This document shows positions 7,222-15,307 of a stretch of DNA of 34,666 nt, in pieces; positions within the stretch are counted from its first letter, which is position 1, and every line of letters starts with the position of its first letter. Under the pieces are notes generated by a model, which saw only the letters and a list, made by a program, of their open reading frames with translations, was not told where the DNA came from and made no database searches. The stretch is from a virus: IMG/VR virus record IMGVR_UViG_3300025601_001430, positions 1-34,666 of that record; one strand, 5' to 3'. The position numbers and the translations under genes were made by a program.

Positions 7222-7451
7222 TACATTTTTTTAGGTAAACTTTCATCTCGTAGTTTCTTCAACCAACGAGCACGAGCAGCACCTTTGGCTTGCTTTTTTT
7301 CTACAGTAGGTTTGGTATAAAATTGTTTGTCCAAAAATTCTTGTAGTTTATTAGATTCATCCATCTTGCGTTTAAGTTTACGCAGAGCAACTGCAAAATT
7401 GCCATCTCTTACTTCTACTGCTGTTCCACGAGGCTTATTTTTTTTGTTCAT
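7218..7451 (-). CDS. rpsU: Ribosomal protein bS21 homologue
   Basis: The 77-aa basic protein has the bS21 pattern: [28 protein letters not shown], then the arginine/lysine-rich tail (ARARWLKKL). Cellular bS21 binds the 30S platform near the anti-Shine-Dalgarno and influences initiation; bS21 copies are known in marine phages and may bias ribosomes toward phage mRNAs. The ATG at 7451 is preferred over a TTG at 7466. The gene overlaps the end of clpX by 17 nt, so both should be made from one message. Given the apparently leaderless phage genes nearby, an effect on initiation choice is an attractive inference. Confidence 0.88.
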   Translation of the reverse strand: MNKKNKPRGTAVEVRDGNFAVALRKLKRKMDESNKLQEFLDKQFYTKPTVEKKQAKGAARARWLKKLRDESLPKKMY

Positions 7452-8676
7452 TTTCCACTTTGTCAAAAATTAGTACGGCGGGCTTTCCTTCTACCGCTTC
7501 TTTACTTATCATAATTTTACGCAAGCCTCTTTGAGCAAGATCCATACCTTCGAATTGATAATTCAACAACATACGTTCAATAATATTTTTAAGACCTCGA
7601 GCATTAGTTTCCATTTTCTTAGCACGTTCTGCAATTAAACTCAATGATGCATCATCAAACTCTAAGTCAATACCATCTAATTCAAATATATATTGATACT
7701 GTCGAAGCAGACTATTTTTAGGTTCTTTAAGAATTTGAACAAGTTGTGTTACAGTAAGTTCTTCGACTGCTGTAATATTACCAAATCGTCCAACAAATTC
7801 TGGAATAAGTCCAAAACTGATTAGATCTTTAGTTTCAACTTCTTTAAACAGATTTTTCTTTTCTTCTTTTTTGCCTACATTGTCTGCGCCAAAGCCTACA
7901 CCGCCTTTAGAAACTCTGCGACTGATGATTTTTTCCAAATTAACAAATGCGCCTCCGCATATAAACAAAATATTGCGAGTGTCAATTTCGTTTATGTCAC
8001 CACGTGGGTGTTTGCGCTTTTCGCCTTGCGGCAATCTCACAATACTACCCTCGATCATTTTTAATAATGCTTGTTGTACGCCTTCTCCACTAACATCTCG
8101 AGTAATGCTAGTGCTTTCTCCTTTGCGAGCAATCTTGTCAATTTCGTCAATATAAACAATACCGTGTTCTGCTTTCTTAATATCGCCTTCAGCATTAGCA
8201 ACTAAACGGATTAACACACTTTCGACATCATCACCAACATAGCCTGCTTCAGTGAGTCCTGTGGCATCGCATATAGCAAATGGTACGTCTAAGTACTCTG
8301 CCAGTTTGCGTACTAGCATAGTTTTGCCGCAGCCAGTAGGACCCATCATCAATACGTTAGTTTTCTCAACTTCGATATCCTGCTTATTTTTAGCAATACG
8401 TTTAAAGTGCTGACTAACTGCTACTGCTAGCACTTTTTTGGCTTGATCTTGTCCGATGACATACTCATCTAGATACTCTTTGATATGAACTGGATTAAGT
8501 AGTTGTCCCTTCTCGCTCGGCAATCGCTTGACCTTGTCATCGTTAAGAATGTCAACACACAAGTCGACGCATTCGTTGCAGATTGCAACATCGTCTCCTC
8601 CTACAATTAGTTTTTCGACATCTTCTTTACTCTTACTGCAAAAATTGCAAGAGTGATTTTCTATTTTATTTGCCAA
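7435..8676 (-). CDS. clpX: ATP-dependent Clp protease ATPase subunit ClpX
   Basis: The complete 413-aa AAA+ unfoldase (E. coli ClpX is 424 aa) feeds substrates to ClpP. It has the N-terminal zinc domain (Cys10, Cys13, Cys33, Cys36), the Walker A motif [17 protein letters not shown] (pore loop 1), Walker [11 protein letters not shown], the RKH-type loop (GEKRKHP), a VGFGA loop corresponding to the IGF loop that docks on ClpP, and the EFVGRFG region. All parts needed to work with host ClpP appear present. No clpP is in the window, so it probably redirects the host protease toward phage-chosen substrates. It overlaps both the 8666-9046 gene and bS21. Confidence 0.96.
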   Translation of the reverse strand: MANKIENHSCNFCSKSKEDVEKLIVGGDDVAICNECVDLCVDILNDDKVKRLPSEKGQLLNPVHIKEYLDEYVIGQDQAKKVLAVAVSQHFKRIAKNKQDIEVEKTNVLMMGPTGCGKTMLVRKLAEYLDVPFAICDATGLTEAGYVGDDVESVLIRLVANAEGDIKKAEHGIVYIDEIDKIARKGESTSITRDVSGEGVQQALLKMIEGSIVRLPQGEKRKHPRGDINEIDTRNILFICGGAFVNLEKIISRRVSKGGVGFGADNVGKKEEKKNLFKEVETKDLISFGLIPEFVGRFGNITAVEELTVTQLVQILKEPKNSLLRQYQYIFELDGIDLEFDDASLSLIAERAKKMETNARGLKNIIERMLLNYQFEGMDLAQRGLRKIMISKEAVEGKPAVLIFDKVENEQKK

Positions 8677-9046
8677 GTTGCACCTTTAGGAATTCTGTAA
8701 TATCTGTTATTTGTTTTTGATTGATGTAATTCATTAGAGCCTTGAAATTAGGATCATATGTTTTATACCAAACATTGGATTTGCCTAATATATAACTAGT
8801 TATCCATTTTGTTATATCGCTGTTGTTTTCACAATTTAAATAAACACCTTTTGAAATAGCAACTGCATGTAACAACCAAGGAATATCTGCTTCTCCTTGA
8901 TAATAGTATAAATTTATCTGTTTGTCAATATTGTTGTTGCTCAACCATATACTTGTTTGTTCTTGTTCCTCATCTGATATATTCATTAATGTAAAACTAG
9001 TGTTTTCATTTTCAAATATATCAGGAGGCGTTATCAGTGTTATCAT
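8666..9046 (-). CDS. Hypothetical protein, 126 aa
   Basis: The product ([18 protein letters not shown]...) is acidic, soluble and has no motif I recognise. AAGGAC precedes the ATG. It overlaps the upstream membrane-protein gene by 26 nt and clpX by 11 nt, so it sits in one translation-coupled series. The fixed position just ahead of clpX could mean a related role, but nothing in the sequence shows it. Confidence 0.65.
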   Translation of the reverse strand: MITLITPPDIFENENTSFTLMNISDEEQEQTSIWLSNNNIDKQINLYYYQGEADIPWLLHAVAISKGVYLNCENNSDITKWITSYILGKSNVWYKTYDPNFKALMNYINQKQITDITEFLKVQLGK

Positions 9047-10352
9047 TGTCCTTCTTTCTAGATCGTTTGGTAGCGACTTTTTCTAAATATTCTTCTTCGG
9101 AGATCTTTGAATTTATTTTTGACCATACACCGCTTTGTGTTTGTTCTTCATTTTGAACATATGACGATCCCATTAAATCTTCAAATTCGTTACGAGTGTA
9201 TGCTCTGTCTCGAACTCGCACTATATTTTTTTCTTCGCTATAACCGAACTTTTTAACTTCTTCTCTTAAAGAATTTAAACGCTGCTCTTCTGCCCATTTA
9301 ATTGCTTCTTCAACTGCTGAATCTTCCTGGTTAGTTGTAGATTCCTTTTTCTTCTTTTCTGTCGTTTTTGCTACCACTGGCTTTAAATTTTTAGAACCTT
9401 TAAATCCTTCGTTAAGGTAAGGATGAGTAGAAGGATGATGCGGATTTGTATACATCCAACCAGAAGGAGTTGGATCAATGCTAGGTTTAGGAGTTTCTTC
9501 TTCGACTACTGCTTCTGGTACAGTCTCTTCTGTTTCTTGTTCTACTTCGACTAAATCCTGGCCAGTCCACTCTTCGTCCCAATTATTGTATTCATCTTTT
9601 TCTTTTTGTTCTTTAACCCATTGGAAACTCATTTGACTTGCCAATAGCAATAGAATAGCCAATGGATCGAATACAAACACAATGGTAATAATAACCCAAG
9701 TAACTGCTTTTTCTAAAATATTAACATCCGGATTGTCACCGTAGACAAACGCAGCAATGTATTTGATAGGCCCAACTTCTGCTTCAATGGCTCTAACACT
9801 TGCAGCAATTGGCGCACGTTGTTCACGTAGTTTTGTTAAATTACTCTGAGAAGTTTCAATTTGACTAAGCAATTGTTCACGTTCCACTTTTTGTTTGTCA
9901 CGTACTTTAACACCTCGACTAACTGCACCTAGTTCGTTGTAGCGGTCAATTTGAGTATTTAAAACTTCAATATCTTTACGTGCCTGAGCAATATATTCTT
10001 GCTGTATTGCAATCTTCTCATCGATGATTTGCATACTTGCAATAGCATCGCCTGCAGGCACTGCTTGATCACTGTGTGCTTTAGATAGGAAACCAAAGAT
10101 GCCCATACTAGTAATCAGCATCAACACAAGGACTGCTACTAGCATATAAGACTTTAACAGTCCCGGAGCCCTATGCCAATTGGCCTTGAGCCACCAAGCA
10201 GAAACTAATTTACTCAATTCAAGGATAGTACCCATGACTATAATGGGCAGGGCAGCAGCACTAAAGATGGCTGCAAGTCCTAGTACTGAGTAATAAATGG
10301 CAACTGCTGATATAGCAATGCCCGATAAGAATGTTAATAGTGCTAATGGCAT
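9021..10352 (-). CDS. Large membrane protein with coiled coil
   Basis: The 443-aa protein has two or three membrane segments in the first 90 residues, a long charged coiled coil (about 105-195), another membrane pair (about 215-245, including FVFDPLAILLLLASQ), and a long acidic, lysine-rich cytoplasmic tail. This layout recurs in T4-like marine phages, but I know no assigned function. The start follows the late-type box ACTAAATA by 7 nt with no Shine-Dalgarno, so the message may be leaderless. It overlaps the next gene by 26 nt. Confidence 0.75.
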   Translation of the reverse strand: MPLALLTFLSGIAISAVAIYYSVLGLAAIFSAAALPIIVMGTILELSKLVSAWWLKANWHRAPGLLKSYMLVAVLVLMLITSMGIFGFLSKAHSDQAVPAGDAIASMQIIDEKIAIQQEYIAQARKDIEVLNTQIDRYNELGAVSRGVKVRDKQKVEREQLLSQIETSQSNLTKLREQRAPIAASVRAIEAEVGPIKYIAAFVYGDNPDVNILEKAVTWVIITIVFVFDPLAILLLLASQMSFQWVKEQKEKDEYNNWDEEWTGQDLVEVEQETEETVPEAVVEEETPKPSIDPTPSGWMYTNPHHPSTHPYLNEGFKGSKNLKPVVAKTTEKKKKESTTNQEDSAVEEAIKWAEEQRLNSLREEVKKFGYSEEKNIVRVRDRAYTRNEFEDLMGSSYVQNEEQTQSGVWSKINSKISEEEYLEKVATKRSRKKDNDNTDNAS

Positions 10353-10359
10353 AGTAAAA

Positions 10360-10367
10360 TATTTAGT
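10360..10367 (-). promoter_or_regulatory. Late-type promoter box ACTAAATA
   Basis: Minus strand ACTAAATA, the same octamer found at 29379, 29816 and 30491. By T4 geometry the +1 falls 2 nt before the ATG at 10352. Confidence 0.5.
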
Positions 10368-10371
10368 AACC

Positions 10372-10650
10372 TTATTTTACAAATATCAATGCTAACATAA
10401 CTGCCTGCATGGCAAATCCTAAACCTATAGTAATAATGTTTAGAAAATCTTTTGAAATTATTGCCTTGATAAAAAATAAAACAAGTCCTCCCCATATCAT
10501 CAATACAATGTCAATTTGTGGAAGTGTGTTATTTACACCAGACATAAAGGCCATGAAGGAAGGAACGGTAGCAGCATGCATAATCATTACTGCGATCCAA
10601 CCGAACATTTCGGAAGATATGCGACTAATAATTTCTTTTAGTTTTTGCAT
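10372..10650 (-). CDS. Small three-helix membrane protein, holin candidate
   Basis: With the ATG at 10650 (AAGG box ahead, overlapping the hydrolase stop region) the product is 92 aa with about three hydrophobic helices (IAVMIMHAATVPSFMAFM, IDIVLMIWGGLVLFFI, IITIGLGFAMQAVMLALIF) and a short basic N-terminus. An upstream Met at 10737 would lie inside the hydrolase gene. Size, topology and position straight after a cell-wall hydrolase fit a phage holin, but no holin family signature is recognised, so this is inference from context. Confidence 0.55.
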   Translation of the reverse strand: MQKLKEIISRISSEMFGWIAVMIMHAATVPSFMAFMSGVNNTLPQIDIVLMIWGGLVLFFIKAIISKDFLNIITIGLGFAMQAVMLALIFVK

Positions 10651-10654
10651 GACC

Positions 10655-11194
10655 TTAACTCTTGTCTTTGTAGAAAATATGTTGGCCGATTTTGCCAACT
10701 TTTGTTTTATTCCATTTAGGATTGATGTAATCTGCATGATAGTATAATGCCTCGGTTATTGAATCTAATTTAAAATTTTCTAGTAGAACTTTTTTAGCAA
10801 CTTCATAACTTTCGTTATATGCTTTTTCATTAACTGTTCTATTTTTATGAACTCTGTCACAGTACCAACTGAATTGGCAAACAACTCTTGTGCCCCGTGA
10901 TTTTTGATATACAACTCCGCATACATTATTTGGAAAATTAGCATCGGCGACACGGTTTAGTGTGACTTGTGCTACTGCTACTTTTCCTTCAAACGGCTCA
11001 TAACCTGCTTCTTTATAGATATTAATTGCCAAACAATCTAGTTGTTTGCTTCTTTCAGCAAGTGTAATTGCTTCTTGATCTTTTACCTCTGCTGCCTCTA
11101 CTGTTTGCATCTTTAGATTTACAGATACATAAATTATGAATATAGTTGCCCAGAATGACAGCACTAACAAAATGGTTCTTAAAAACCTTTCCAT
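10655..11194 (-). CDS. SleB/CwlJ-type cell-wall hydrolase (probable endolysin)
   Basis: The 179-aa protein has an N-terminal membrane anchor or signal-arrest helix (residues 5-28) and a Hydrolase_2 (SleB-like) domain: LAINIYKEAGYEPFEGKVAVAQVTLNRV, FPNNVCGVVYQ, CQFSWYCD and a C-terminal ALYYHADYINPKW. These enzymes cleave peptidoglycan glycan strands, with the early Glu in YKEA as likely catalytic acid. The uncleaved-looking anchor suggests membrane-tethered export. AAGGAG precedes the ATG. Followed by a holin-like gene, it probably forms the lysis module. Confidence 0.88.
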   Translation of the reverse strand: MERFLRTILLVLSFWATIFIIYVSVNLKMQTVEAAEVKDQEAITLAERSKQLDCLAINIYKEAGYEPFEGKVAVAQVTLNRVADANFPNNVCGVVYQKSRGTRVVCQFSWYCDRVHKNRTVNEKAYNESYEVAKKVLLENFKLDSITEALYYHADYINPKWNKTKVGKIGQHIFYKDKS

Positions 11195-11285
11195 GGTATT
11201 TCTCCTTTACATTGGATAGGGCTATTTCGCTACAAATAGCCAAATTTTTCGAGTGTAAGTTTAGTTACTCTCGTTATGCAGCCTG

Positions 11286-11678
11286 TTATCTGCGCATAGA
11301 ACTGATGTCCTTTGCCTCTTCATCCGAAAACACAGGAACAGCATTTGATTTATGCATAGTTGCAATGCCCTTTACTTTTGTGCCTGTATACACTTTAGCG
11401 GGTGCAAGTGCAGCAACACCTGTACTGTCACCTTTACTAGGGTAATAACGAGTTTCACGACCAGGAGGTGCGCTAAGACTGTATACCCAATTAGTGTCAG
11501 ACTCTAGCGCCCGCTTTCGTTTTTTATCTTCTGCTTCAACACCCCAACGTTTTTGCAATTCTTTCCATTCTTTATCCAATTGTTCTGCCTTTCGTTTATG
11601 TTCAGCACTGGCAAACTTTTTCTTACCTTTCTTTTTGCCGTTGAGACTTAGACTAGGATGGTGCAAGTGCATTGACAT
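11286..11678 (-). CDS. Conserved phage protein, 130 aa
   Basis: A strongly basic N-terminal half (NGKKKGKKKFASAEHKRK) precedes a C-terminal segment, PPGRETRYYPSKGD...VYTGTKVKGIATMHKSNAVPVFSDEEAKDISSMRR, that I associate with a conserved but uncharacterised family in marine phages. The ATG lies 2 nt after the stop of the preceding gene, suggesting re-initiation. The basic half could bind nucleic acid; no catalytic motif is visible. The 91 bp downstream, up to the hydrolase start, hold no evident gene. Confidence 0.7.
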   Translation of the reverse strand: MSMHLHHPSLSLNGKKKGKKKFASAEHKRKAEQLDKEWKELQKRWGVEAEDKKRKRALESDTNWVYSLSAPPGRETRYYPSKGDSTGVAALAPAKVYTGTKVKGIATMHKSNAVPVFSDEEAKDISSMRR

Positions 11679-11680
11679 GA

Positions 11681-11923
11681 TTAGTAATCCGCTGAAACAG
11701 ACTGTGACAAATTGTCGTACTTGACAAACACTTGACCTACTCTATCCTGTCCTTTGTGTTTGTCAAAGAATGACACACGATAAGCAAACTGTCCACCATT
11801 GGTGATGCCGGTAAAATCCGCTGTTTTGAATTCATTGTCATTGAAGCCACTGTTTGCCACTACCTGCGCAAGGCTGGAGGGAGTGAATGTAGTAAGGTAT
11901 CGTACAGTATGTGCTAAAATCAT
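11681..11923 (-). CDS. Hypothetical protein, 80 aa
   Basis: The small protein (MILAHTVRYLTTFTPSSLAQ...) has no recognised domain. AGGAG lies 6-7 nt before the ATG, and a good sigma-70 promoter lies at 11956-11984. The region between carries no other gene. Function unknown. Confidence 0.65.
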   Translation of the reverse strand: MILAHTVRYLTTFTPSSLAQVVANSGFNDNEFKTADFTGITNGGQFAYRVSFFDKHKGQDRVGQVFVKYDNLSQSVSADY

Positions 11924-11955
11924 TTCTAACTCCTATTTTGTTTTGCTATGCGTAT

Positions 11956-11984
11956 ATTATACTTGAAACACGATTTCTGGGCAA
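11956..11984 (-). promoter_or_regulatory. Sigma-70 promoter
   Basis: Minus strand: TTGCCC (11984-11979), a 17-nt spacer, TATAAT (11961-11956). It overlaps the end of the 11957-12214 gene and feeds the 11923 start. Confidence 0.7.
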
Positions 11985-12214
11985 CCGTCTAAATCGCCAG
12001 ACACTTCGATGCGGCGTATTTCACGGTCTCCAATTTTCATTCCAATTTCAATGAATGGACCGCCACTAGGATCAACAAATCCTAAATCAGACATGTCCAT
12101 TTTATTCTGGCCTTCGCGACCTTCAAACCGCCAATACTTTAAATCACCTTGAATTGTATAGGTGTCTTCAGTAAGTTTAACAAAACTATATTTGTCGCCG
12201 TGACGATTTTTCAT
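11957..12214 (-). CDS. Hypothetical protein, 85 aa
   Basis: The product starts MKNRHGDKYSFVKLTEDTY and appears rich in beta structure, with no motif I recognise. Its ATG overlaps the stop of the preceding gene (ATGA), so it is translated from the same message. Function unknown. Confidence 0.65.
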   Translation of the reverse strand: MKNRHGDKYSFVKLTEDTYTIQGDLKYWRFEGREGQNKMDMSDLGFVDPSGGPFIEIGMKIGDREIRRIEVSGDLDGCPEIVFQV

Positions 12215-12528
12215 ACTGTTTCCATTTCTTTTTCAGACTGCTTAATTGATGTATTTTCAAATGTTTTTTGAATTTTACGAGGAATGCCAGTAAACCTTGA
12301 AATCTCACCAGTTGATGAAATTTTTAAACTACCTGCTACTACCCAAATTTTTATACCCTGGGCATCTACTCCTGCTAATTTTCGTACTACTCCATTAATC
12401 AATCCTGTAGCAGTATCCTTGCCACGATTCCAAAAATATGTAGTACTTTTGTTTGTCCAAATTTGTTCATCACCACTTTGGGCGATGCACCATAGTTTAA
12501 TGTTTGTAAGTGTGTGTTCTGCTGACAT
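12211..12528 (-). CDS. Hypothetical protein, 105 aa
   Basis: The ATG at 12528 is chosen because AAGGAG lies 7 nt upstream; an in-frame TTG at 12531 is poorer. A perfect sigma-70 promoter lies at 12549-12577, marking it as a probable early gene. The sequence (SAEHTLTNIKLWCIAQSGDEQIWTNK...) shows no known motif. It is coupled to the 85-aa gene downstream. Confidence 0.65.
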   Translation of the reverse strand: MSAEHTLTNIKLWCIAQSGDEQIWTNKSTTYFWNRGKDTATGLINGVVRKLAGVDAQGIKIWVVAGSLKISSTGEISRFTGIPRKIQKTFENTSIKQSEKEMETV

Positions 12529-12548
12529 CAAAGTCTCCTTATGTGTTT

Positions 12549-12577
12549 ATTATATATGGTTTTGCCACAATTGTCAA
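12549..12577 (-). promoter_or_regulatory. Consensus sigma-70 promoter
   Basis: Minus strand: TTGACA (12577-12572), a 17-nt spacer, TATAAT (12554-12549). It directs the 12528 and 12214 genes, and is back to back with the plus-strand cassette starting at 12610. Confidence 0.9.
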
Positions 12578-12594
12578 CCAGTGATTTTACCAAA

Positions 12595-12602
12595 TGTAAA
12601 TA
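12595..12602 (+). promoter_or_regulatory. Late-type promoter box TGTAAATA (weak)
   Basis: TGTAAATA lies 7 nt before the ATG at 12610. It differs from TATAAATA at one position and follows the same close box-to-ATG geometry as hemA and the desaturase gene. Confidence 0.4.
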
Positions 12603-12609
12603 ACATACT

Positions 12610-13341
12610 ATGGATATGCTAGATGTTTTATACACCCCGTTGGACATTCCACTTTGTCCAGAAATCGATATTGATAAATTATATCATTGGATTTATCAAA
12701 CTTATCCTCAAAATGATTTATTAAGACTCACTTCAAAATATTGGATAGGCCATGATAGAATGGACAATTATCCGTGGGATTCAACTTTTTGTAAACACAA
12801 TTATCAATGGTTAAATCAGTTTGATATATTATTTCCAGAAATTAAAGAGTATCTACATAGTGGATTTGGATTAGAAGATCATGAATTTTCTGTAATGGGC
12901 ATGATTCCTGCAAGGCAGCAATCAACTGGTTTTGGTTTTTGGCATACTGATCCAGATTATCTGGGACTAAGATTTTATTTTTGTTTTGACGATTTAGTAA
13001 ATAACGGACTTTATCTCAAACGTGTTAAAAATAAAAATTCAGATGAGAGTTACCTTTACAACAATTTTGACAATCACATTGAATTATTAGAAGATGAAAT
13101 TATTAAAGCAGAAATATATCATCCGAGACAAGCGTTTTATTTAAATAACATGAAAGCAGGCCATGCAGTTTATAATAGTAATCCGGGAAGACGATGTGCA
13201 GTTATCATAGGCACTAACTATTCTCCACACAACGATAAAACAGGAAAATTTAATTATCTTAGAGAACGGTATAATAAATTAATTATAGATTCTGCATTAA
13301 AATTTAAAGAATCTATTTTTTATATGGAAAAAAATAAATGA
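12610..13341 (+). CDS. 2OG-Fe(II) oxygenase-like protein
   Basis: The 243-aa protein shows the facial-triad pattern of 2-oxoglutarate/Fe(II) oxygenases: H-T-D in GFGFWHTDPDYLGLRFYF (H-x-D), a distal His in NNMKAGHAVYNSNPGRR, and an Arg soon after it (GRRCAVIIG) that could bind 2-oxoglutarate. The flanking hydrophobic strands fit a double-stranded beta-helix. The substrate is unknown. The DNA is visibly more AT-rich than the surrounding minus-strand genes, suggesting later acquisition. No Shine-Dalgarno is present. It overlaps the next gene by 4 nt (ATGA). Confidence 0.65.
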   Translation: MDMLDVLYTPLDIPLCPEIDIDKLYHWIYQTYPQNDLLRLTSKYWIGHDRMDNYPWDSTFCKHNYQWLNQFDILFPEIKEYLHSGFGLEDHEFSVMGMIPARQQSTGFGFWHTDPDYLGLRFYFCFDDLVNNGLYLKRVKNKNSDESYLYNNFDNHIELLEDEIIKAEIYHPRQAFYLNNMKAGHAVYNSNPGRRCAVIIGTNYSPHNDKTGKFNYLRERYNKLIIDSALKFKESIFYMEKNK

Positions 13342-14024
13342 TTAAAGATTTTTATTATCAAAATTATCATGCATTTATATGTGACATGAGTCATTATGAT
13401 GAACTTATCGAAATTGGCAAAAGTCGGCCTGATGTACATGGTTCATTAAAAACTGTAGCATGGTATGATATTTTTAACTTGAAATTAAAACACATTATAC
13501 AATCAACTAGTGACAAACTTTTTGTAGTTGCTGTTAAAAATACATCAACAAATCAAATAATGTCTTATATGATTACAGCCATTCCTTATGAGGAAAGTTG
13601 TTTTATGTTCTTTATCTTTGGAGAAACTCGAAGAACTGATTCAATATTTACACTTGATACTAGTTTGTATGGCGTTTGGAAATTAAGTTTGTTAAACGGA
13701 TATGCTAAAGGAATATTTGATGCTTTTTTTAGTATAAGAGCAAATGGATATCGAACATTGGTTCGAAATTTAAAAAAATGTGATTTTCTTGATTCTAACG
13801 GAATAACTTACAATTGGCAATTGAATGATATATTAATGCCTGACCAATCCTCAAAAAATGCAATTCAAAAACTTCTAGTATTTGACAATCCTAACATGAT
13901 TAAACGAGAACATCCTATTGCAATTTGTCATGCTTCTCTCAAACCAGAATTTAGAATAAAATATTTTTCTAATTATTTTGAAGAAAAAATAGAATTAGTT
14001 GCAAACGATTCAATTCAAAGTTAA
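13338..14024 (+). CDS. Unknown protein, 228 aa, partner of the oxygenase-like gene
   Basis: Coupled to the upstream gene by an ATGA overlap and equally AT-rich, so the two travel as a cassette. The sequence alternates strands and helices (LFVVAVKNTSTNQIMSYMITAIPYEESCFMFFIFG; WKLSLLNGYAKGIFDAFFSIRANGYRTLVRNL), loosely reminiscent of an acyltransferase (GNAT) fold, but the acetyl-CoA-binding R/Q-x-x-G-x-G/A loop is not evident. I do not assign a function. It ends tail-to-tail with the hydrolase gene, overlapping by 15 nt. Confidence 0.6.
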   Translation: MIKDFYYQNYHAFICDMSHYDELIEIGKSRPDVHGSLKTVAWYDIFNLKLKHIIQSTSDKLFVVAVKNTSTNQIMSYMITAIPYEESCFMFFIFGETRRTDSIFTLDTSLYGVWKLSLLNGYAKGIFDAFFSIRANGYRTLVRNLKKCDFLDSNGITYNWQLNDILMPDQSSKNAIQKLLVFDNPNMIKREHPIAICHASLKPEFRIKYFSNYFEEKIELVANDSIQS

Positions 14025-14588
14025 TCTGTCTTTAATAATTTCTACAACTTTTTTATTCATTACTACTTCGTAATGATTTAATTCTAGTTCGATTAAATTC
14101 ATCTGATCTTCAAAATAACGTTGACTTTGAACAGTTACAACTCCGTCGTTTTCTGTATGGATCCAAGGTGAAGTTCCTTTAGTGGTTACAATCTGTGTCC
14201 ACGGATGTAATACAGATAAACCACTAGTGTTAATCATCGGTTTGCTGTGCGGACCTACATCTCTTATTAATCTGCTAAAAGGAAAAAAGTATTTGGCATA
14301 GTCAGCAACTGCAACACCGCCGTACGGAGTACTAATAGTAACTGCACCTAGAATATTTTTAGGAAGCCTATTTGCCAAGTGCAGTGAATATATTCCTCCT
14401 AGACTGTGTGCTATAAAGAAAATATTTTTTTGTTGTTTTAAAGTATGTGTGATTGTTTCTAAATTATGAGCAAAACCATCCTCGCTGCTGTATTTTATAT
14501 TAATTTCTTCTTCTGCATTAATATGCTCTCTAATATAATTAAAACTTTCAGGAGTAGCATTTGCTCCATGTATATAAACAATCTTCAT
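14010..14588 (-). CDS. Alpha/beta-hydrolase, lipase-like
   Basis: The 192-aa protein has YIHGANATPESF (oxyanion-hole His-Gly region near the N-terminus), the nucleophile elbow FIAHSLGGIYSLHLA (Ser in A-H-S-L-G-G), an acid candidate in HTENDGVVTVQSQ, and a terminal His in ELNHYEVV. This gives a full Ser-Asp-His triad arrangement close to small triacylglycerol-lipase/PGAP1-like esterases. No signal peptide is seen, so it should act in the cytoplasm on lipid or another ester. With the desaturase and AcpS it gives the phage three lipid-related functions. Confidence 0.75.
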   Translation of the reverse strand: MKIVYIHGANATPESFNYIREHINAEEEINIKYSSEDGFAHNLETITHTLKQQKNIFFIAHSLGGIYSLHLANRLPKNILGAVTISTPYGGVAVADYAKYFFPFSRLIRDVGPHSKPMINTSGLSVLHPWTQIVTTKGTSPWIHTENDGVVTVQSQRYFEDQMNLIELELNHYEVVMNKKVVEIIKDRLTLN

Positions 14589-14593
14589 CAGTA

Positions 14594-14845
14594 TTATACA
14601 GCCTCGCCGCTTGTATCCTCTTGATTTGTCATATATTTTTCCAACACATCTCGATACTGTTCTTCACTCAGTCCGTGCCAACCGATACAATTACCAGTGG
14701 GTGACCGGCCACATCCGCATGTGCCTTTTTTCATTTGTTCTACGCTTGGAGACATTTTATTCTTCTTTCCAAAAATTGCATCATAATTGTTAGCGAATTG
14801 TTCTTGGCTAACACTATACGGCCGTGGCCGAGACCCCTTACTCAT
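14594..14845 (-). CDS. CDGSH-like iron-sulfur protein
   Basis: The 83-aa protein contains CGCGRSPTGNCIGWHGLSEEQY, giving three Cys and one His in the order C-x-C-...-C-x-G-x-H, like CDGSH (mitoNEET-type) 2Fe-2S proteins. It has one residue fewer before the third Cys than the usual C-x-C-x2-S-x3-P-x-C-D-G-x-H, and Ile replaces Asp. CDGSH proteins transfer clusters or electrons. Its start overlaps the stop of the small basic gene (ATGA). Metal binding is inferred from the four candidate ligands. Confidence 0.6.
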   Translation of the reverse strand: MSKGSRPRPYSVSQEQFANNYDAIFGKKNKMSPSVEQMKKGTCGCGRSPTGNCIGWHGLSEEQYRDVLEKYMTNQEDTSGEAV

Positions 14846-14970
14846 CGGCCTTGTCCTCTGTATGCTTTAAAACTAGATTTTTGAGTTTTATTCATTGAAG
14901 AACGTTTTACTTTGCCACCTTGGTTAGTACGCTTTACTACCGAAGCACGTGAGTTAGTTCCTGTTGCCAT
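14842..14970 (-). CDS. Small basic protein, 42 aa
   Basis: A short frame starting MATGTNSRASVVKRTNQGG and ending in SFKAYRGQGR. It has a strong AAGGAG box 8 nt before the ATG and an ATGA overlap with the CDGSH-like gene, both supporting expression. It is very rich in Lys, Arg, Ser and Asn, suggesting nucleic-acid or ribosome binding. An AATAAATA late-type box lies 18-25 nt upstream. No family recognised. Confidence 0.6.
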   Translation of the reverse strand: MATGTNSRASVVKRTNQGGKVKRSSMNKTQKSSFKAYRGQGR

Positions 14971-14986
14971 ATTTTTTCTCCTTGAT

Positions 14987-15295
14987 TTATTTATTGATCC
15001 GCATGGCTACTGCGGCTACTATATCATCTTCATGCGATAAAGATAATGCATACTTATATTCTAACACATTGTTATTGTCAATTACAAGAGGAGCAGAATT
15101 AAATGAAAATTTTATTTGTATTTTAGAATAGTCAAACCCTTTGCCCTCTGCTTTGACTATGGCTTCCATACAAGCCCATGTCTTTGCAGCAGCAATTGCA
15201 GTATCTCCATCTACATTTAATTTTTCCATTAGACGATTTAAGGTTTTCATATTTTTAAACCTTGAAACTTTTGTTATATCAATGCCTATCATCAT
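14987..15295 (-). CDS. acpS: Holo-[acyl-carrier-protein] synthase-like 4'-phosphopantetheinyl transferase
   Basis: The 102-aa protein matches AcpS: GIDITKVSRF at the N-terminus (metal-binding Asp), WACMEAIVKAEGKGF (equivalent of W-x-x-K-E-A-x-x-K, with Glu kept and the first Lys replaced by Met), and ALSLSHEDDIVAAVAM. Family members move phosphopantetheine from CoA to a Ser of acyl carrier protein, using Mg2+. It is shorter than E. coli AcpS (126 aa), mainly between the motifs. It starts only 13 nt past an intrinsic terminator T-run that follows a structured RNA, and has no clear Shine-Dalgarno, suggesting control by attenuation. Confidence 0.82.
   Translation of the reverse strand: MMIGIDITKVSRFKNMKTLNRLMEKLNVDGDTAIAAAKTWACMEAIVKAEGKGFDYSKIQIKFSFNSAPLVIDNNNVLEYKYALSLSHEDDIVAAVAMRINK
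14988..14995 (-). promoter_or_regulatory. Late-type promoter box AATAAATA
   Basis: Minus strand AATAAATA overlapping the end of acpS. The T4 geometry puts +1 at about 14982, directly at the AGGAG of the 42-aa gene, giving a 12-nt leader. Confidence 0.45.
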
Positions 15296-15307
15296 TTACT
15301 TATTGAT

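Noticed and set aside
9021-10352. Structural tape-measure protein
   Set aside because: The membrane segments and coiled coil are suggestive, but it is far too short for a myovirus tape measure and carries a long charged tail.
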